Source of the DNA: Aquiluna sp. | Lineage (GTDB): Bacteria; Actinomycetota; Actinomycetes; Actinomycetales; Microbacteriaceae | Direction: 5' to 3' | DNA: 64,000 nucleotides | Assembly: GCA_018402685.1 (NCBI GenBank) | Contig: JAGYIJ010000001.1 | Coordinates: 1-64,000, forward strand | In this document: in pieces, positions 59,898-64,000 of the stretch | How positions within the stretch are numbered: the stretch's first letter is position 1 | How the letters are laid out: every line of letters starts with the position of its first letter | Notes under the pieces: generated by a model | Told to the model about the DNA's origin: nothing | The model's database searches: none | The model's input: the letters and a program-made list of their open reading frames with translations, nothing else | Translations under genes and position numbers: made by a program

Positions 59898-61256
59898 GTG
59901 AGCGGCTATGCCAATCGCGAGCGTCTAGAGACGCTGTACCAAGAACAAGTTGAAATCTATAGAGAACGCCACCCAAGCTCAATGGCTGCCCATGAAAGAG
60001 CAAATGCCAATTTGCTAGGTGGCGTGCCGATGATCTGGATGAAAAAGTGGCCAGGTCCATTCCCGCTCTATGTGGATTTTGCCAAGGGTTCTCACTTTAG
60101 AGACATCGATGGCAACGACTTCACAGATCTTTGCCTGGGCGACACCGGTGCCATGACCGGCCACTCCCCCGATGCCACGGTCAAGGCCGTGCAAGAGCAG
60201 GTGGCAAATGGGGTCACCTTGATGCTGCCAACTCAGAAGGCCCAGCAGAATGCGAGCATCCTCGCAGAGCGATTCGGGGTACCAATTTGGCAGTTCACGC
60301 TGAGTGCGACAGATGCCAACCGCCACCTGATTCGCTATGCCAGAGAGGTCACCGGGCGCAAAAAGATTGCCGTTCACGACTGGTGCTACCACGGCACCGT
60401 AGATGAGACCTTTGCGGTTTTGGATGATGATGGCAACACCGTTGCCCGCAAGGACAATATCGGTAAGCCGGTAGAACTGAACCAAACCACCTGGTCGATT
60501 CCTTTCAATGACCTTGAGGCGGCCGAAAAGGCCTTCCAATCTGGCGAGATCGCAGCGCTACTGATGGAACCGGCCCTCACCAACATCGGCATAGTCCTCC
60601 CAGAACCCGGCTACCTTGAGGGCCTTGAGGCCCTTTGCAAAAAATACGATGTGATCTGGATATTGGATGAGACCCACACCCTCTCCGCCGGCATCGGCGG
60701 CATGACCAGAGATCTAAACCTGCAACCGGATGCGGTTGTGTTGGGCAAGACCATTGGAGGCGGAATCCCTGTTGGGGCATTTGGCATGAGTCAAGCCCTT
60801 GCGGATCGCATCTCCAATGCCCTGAATCTAGAAACCATTGACGTTGGCGGTGTTGGTGGAACTCTTGCCGGCAACGCGCTCTCGATGGCCGCCGTGAACG
60901 CCACGCTGTCAGAGGTTTTGACTGAGGAAAACTTTGCACTGATGACAAAGATGGCTGAGAAGTGGGAGGCCAGCGTCCAGGAAGTAATTGATAAGTACTC
61001 ACTTCCCTGGCAAGTCTCGAGAGTGGGATGCCGAGCAGAGTTCAGCTTCCGTAAGAGTGCTCCTGTGACTGGCCGCGAAGCGGCCGATGCCGAGGATTTT
61101 GAGCTTCAGCAGTTTTTGCAGCTACACGCAATAAATCACGGGATTCTCATGACGCCATTTCACAACATGGCGCTGTTCTCGCCAGAGGCAACCGAAGCCG
61201 ATGTGATTCGTCACCACAAGCACTTTGAGGCGGCTGTCGAAAAACTATTTGGCTAG
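59898..61256 (+). CDS. Class III (glutamate-1-semialdehyde-aminotransferase-like) aminotransferase
   Basis: DLCLGDTGAMTGHSP, ILDETHTL, VVLGKTIGGGIPVGAFG (PLP Lys); SD GAAGGTGA upstream of GTG. Confidence 0.85.
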   Translation: MSGYANRERLETLYQEQVEIYRERHPSSMAAHERANANLLGGVPMIWMKKWPGPFPLYVDFAKGSHFRDIDGNDFTDLCLGDTGAMTGHSPDATVKAVQEQVANGVTLMLPTQKAQQNASILAERFGVPIWQFTLSATDANRHLIRYAREVTGRKKIAVHDWCYHGTVDETFAVLDDDGNTVARKDNIGKPVELNQTTWSIPFNDLEAAEKAFQSGEIAALLMEPALTNIGIVLPEPGYLEGLEALCKKYDVIWILDETHTLSAGIGGMTRDLNLQPDAVVLGKTIGGGIPVGAFGMSQALADRISNALNLETIDVGGVGGTLAGNALSMAAVNATLSEVLTEENFALMTKMAEKWEASVQEVIDKYSLPWQVSRVGCRAEFSFRKSAPVTGREAADAEDFELQQFLQLHAINHGILMTPFHNMALFSPEATEADVIRHHKHFEAAVEKLFG

Positions 61257-62042
61257 CTTCTTGCGCTTCAAAGACGCCCGGACCTGCACCGTGACCACGA
61301 TTGCAATAGCAACGATGAACACGAACGAACCGATCACGTTTGCCTCTGGTGGGATTCCCCTGGCAGCGGCGGTGTAGACGAACTTGGGGAAGGTGTCAAC
61401 CGCCCCCGAGTTGAACTGGGTGATGATGAAATCATCAAAGCTCAATGCAAAGGCCAGCATTGCAGCAGCCAGGATGCCTGGCAGCAATAGCGGCAGCGTC
61501 ACCTTCATGAACACTTGAGCTGGGTTGGCATAGAGGTCACGGCCAGCTTCTTCAAGCGCTGGATCCAAGGTTGCGACCCTGGCCTTGACCGTCACGACCA
61601 CAAAGCTCAAAGTGAACATAACGTGAGCGATGATGACCGTTGGCAGCCCCTTTGGCCAACCGAAGTCCAAGAACTGCGCTGCTAGACCGGCTCCCATAAC
61701 AACCTCGGGGGTTGCCAGGGGTAAAAATAGCAAGAGGTTTGTGGCACTGCGGAACTTGAAGCGGTAGCGCACCAGAGCGATCGCAATCATGGTTCCGAGA
61801 ACTGTCGAAACTGCAGTTGCGCTCACGGCAATCAGAATTGAATTGCTAAAGGCGGTGCAGACCTCGGCCTGATCACAAACATCCAGCCAATTATCAAGAG
61901 TGAAGCCACGCCAGATGATGTTGGACTTGATGGAGTCATTGAACGAGAACACAAATGTGTAGCCAATTGGGATCATCAAGAACAAAAAGGTGAGGGCGAC
62001 GTAGGTGGGCAATAAGTACTTGCCAAGCGAGAACCGGGTCAT
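61245..62042 (-). CDS. ABC transporter permease, PotC-like (polyamine family)
   Basis: Spermidine/putrescine permease pattern; EAGRDLYANPAQVFMKVTLPLLLPGI EAA loop. Confidence 0.88.
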   Translation of the reverse strand: MTRFSLGKYLLPTYVALTFLFLMIPIGYTFVFSFNDSIKSNIIWRGFTLDNWLDVCDQAEVCTAFSNSILIAVSATAVSTVLGTMIAIALVRYRFKFRSATNLLLFLPLATPEVVMGAGLAAQFLDFGWPKGLPTVIIAHVMFTLSFVVVTVKARVATLDPALEEAGRDLYANPAQVFMKVTLPLLLPGILAAAMLAFALSFDDFIITQFNSGAVDTFPKFVYTAAARGIPPEANVIGSFVFIVAIAIVVTVQVRASLKRKKLAK

Positions 62043-62953
62043 AGCAGATCGTCCGTTCCGCTTCTACGAACATACGCAGAGACCATGACCACGATTGTTG
62101 CCATCAGCATCACCGATAGCGCAGATGCGGTTGGGTAGTCCTGAATCCTCAAGAAGTTGGTCTCCACGACATTGCCAATCATGGCCGTCGAGGAGGATCC
62201 CAGGAAGTCTCGGCTCGCCACCACGTAGTCACCACTGATAGGGATAAAGGTCAAAAGGGTTCCAGAGATCACACCTGGCAAAGATAGCGGGAAGGTGATC
62301 TTCCAAAAGGTGGTGGCAGGGTTGGCATAGAGGTCGCCACCGGCTTCGACCAACCTGATGTCCAATCGATCCAGGCTCGCATAAATCGGCAGTGTCATAA
62401 ATGGAATGAAGTTATAGACCAGTCCAAAAACCACCGCGAAGTCGGTGCCGATGATATTCGCATCGGGCCCAAAGATCCCGATGTTTTTTAGAAAGTTCAC
62501 CACGAAAGAGTCGTTTGAGAAGATCTGCTTCCAGGCGAAGGTGCGCAGTAGAAAAGAGATGAAGAACGGTGCAATGACCAAGGTGAGCAGTAATCCCTGC
62601 AGCAGTGGCTTGTCCCTTGCCTTCACACCGATGAAATAGGCGATCGGATAGCTAATCAACAGAGCGACGACGGTTGCAATCAGGGCGTAGGTGAAGGAGC
62701 GGAAAATCTGCGGAGCGTATTGCCCGATTGCGAAAGCGTAATTACCAAGCTCGAACGCGAAGTCATAGCGGCCAATCAAGCCCGAATCGCTGGGCGCCTT
62801 GAGCGAGGTGGTGATGAGCGAGATCAGCGGGGTGATAAAAAACAGGCCGAGGTAGGCAAGGCCCGGAGTAAGCAGCACCAGGGCAATGCGACCGGTCTTG
62901 ACCGGCCCCTGCTGTTTTTGCGGGGTGGATTGACCAAGTGCGACAAAGGCCAT
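62039..62953 (-). CDS. ABC transporter permease, PotB-like (polyamine family)
   Basis: EAGGDLYANPATTFWKITFPLSLPGVISGTLL EAA loop, multiple TMs. Confidence 0.88.
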   Translation of the reverse strand: MAFVALGQSTPQKQQGPVKTGRIALVLLTPGLAYLGLFFITPLISLITTSLKAPSDSGLIGRYDFAFELGNYAFAIGQYAPQIFRSFTYALIATVVALLISYPIAYFIGVKARDKPLLQGLLLTLVIAPFFISFLLRTFAWKQIFSNDSFVVNFLKNIGIFGPDANIIGTDFAVVFGLVYNFIPFMTLPIYASLDRLDIRLVEAGGDLYANPATTFWKITFPLSLPGVISGTLLTFIPISGDYVVASRDFLGSSSTAMIGNVVETNFLRIQDYPTASALSVMLMATIVVMVSAYVRRSGTDDLL

Positions 62954-62955
62954 GG

Positions 62956-64000
62956 CTACTCTTCGATTTCGGTTCCGGTAGGCAAATCAGAAAGTCCGAA
63001 GCTGTGCTCGACTTTCCAGCTCACCCAAACGGTTGCACCCAACTCCACAACCGGTGAGCGACCAATGTTCTGTGCGAACACGGTGATCTCTCCAACGCCT
63101 GGAATCTCAATCTGGTATTGGTTTGAAACTCCGGTAAACCTGATGTCAGTAATTTGGCCTGGGCCAAGAATGTTTCGCCCGCTGCTCTCGCTTGGCACCT
63201 CTTCGTGGAACTCGACCTTCTCGGGTCGAACACCAAACGCCACCTTGCCGCTGGTCTTCTCACAGCGCTTTGGCAAGTGCCGAGAGCTTGGTCTGGTTGT
63301 AGCTGATGCTGACAACCTCTCCGCTATCGATAACGTCACCGACGAAAATATTTGACTGACCCAAAAACTTCGCAACAAAGGCAGTCCTGGGCCTGTCATA
63401 CAAAGCTTCCGGAGCACCCAACTGCTCAATGTGGCCCTGGTTCATAACCGCTACGGTGTCGGCCATGTCCATGGCCTCCTCCTGGTCGTGGGTGACATGC
63501 AGGAAGGTGAGGCCAACCTCCATCTGAATGGCCTTCAGCTCAATCTGCATCTGGCGACGAAGCTTCAGATCCAGCGCTCCTAGCGGCTCATCCAACAGCA
63601 AAAGTGAGGGTCTATTGACCATTGCCCTAGCTAGCGCGACACGCTGCTGCTGACCACCGGAGAGCTGTTGTGGCTTGCGTTCTCCGAGGTGCTCAAGCTC
63701 AACCATTGCCAGGGCTTGCTTGGCCTGAACCAAAGGCTCCGCCACCTTGCGCTGGCGAAGACCGAAGGCAACGTTTTCGATAACGCTCATGTGCGGAAAC
63801 AGTGCGTAGTTCTGGAAAACAGTATTGACAGGGCGCTCGTGCGGCTTGGTGTTGGTGACATCCTTACCGCCAAGCAAGATCTTGCCCGCACTCGGGCTCT
63901 CAAGCCCGGCAATCATCCGCAGGGTCGTCGTCTTACCGCAACCCGATGGACCTAATAGCGCAAAGAACTCCCCGGCCGGAATCTTGAGGTCGAGGTCATC
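62956..64000 (-). pseudogene. ABC transporter ATP-binding protein, PotA-like; frameshifted near 63270 and cut by the right window edge
   Basis: [32 protein letters not shown] in one frame; TOBE-like KVAFGVRPEKVEF in another. Confidence 0.88.

Noticed and set aside
10576-63916. Programmed +1 frameshifting as an explanation for the broken core genes
   Set aside because: No shared slippery sequence, stop-codon context or stimulatory structure; positions differ between gene types and two events are deletions. Consensus errors are more likely.

Overview
The window is a gene-dense, mostly minus-strand stretch of core chromosome from an actinobacterium. Gene order and protein content suggest a streamlined Microbacteriaceae-like genome (taxonomy is inference). 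It opens with part of a 23S rRNA gene and two divergent 16S rRNA genes in direct head-to-tail contact. Housekeeping genes follow: tyrS-arg-pheST-rlmB-rplT-rpmI-infC, his genes, lexA/LysM, hflX, dapF-miaAB-recX-recA, cinA-pgsA-ftsK-rnj-dapA-thyX, dapB-M16 peptidase-pnp-rpsO, ribF-truB-rbfA-infB-nusA-proS-ispG-rseP-dxr. The window ends with a polyamine-type ABC transporter next to two class III aminotransferases. I see no mobile element, CRISPR array or obvious defence system. The main oddities are: (1) the tandem, mosaic-divergent 16S pair; (2) about 12 single-base frameshifts in 11 core genes, mostly +1, probably consensus errors; (3) all five convergent gene pairs overlap at their 3' ends; (4) at least seven genes have a TANNNT box exactly 6-7 nt before the start codon, suggesting leaderless transcription; (5) a LexA-type box upstream of a small LysM gene divergent from lexA, plus a separate dyad in the lexA upstream region; (6) a probable AUU start for infC; (7) a strong hairpin directly upstream of pnp; (8) argD/argR/argG and rimP missing from their usual positions. 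I did not find a convincing new multi-gene system.
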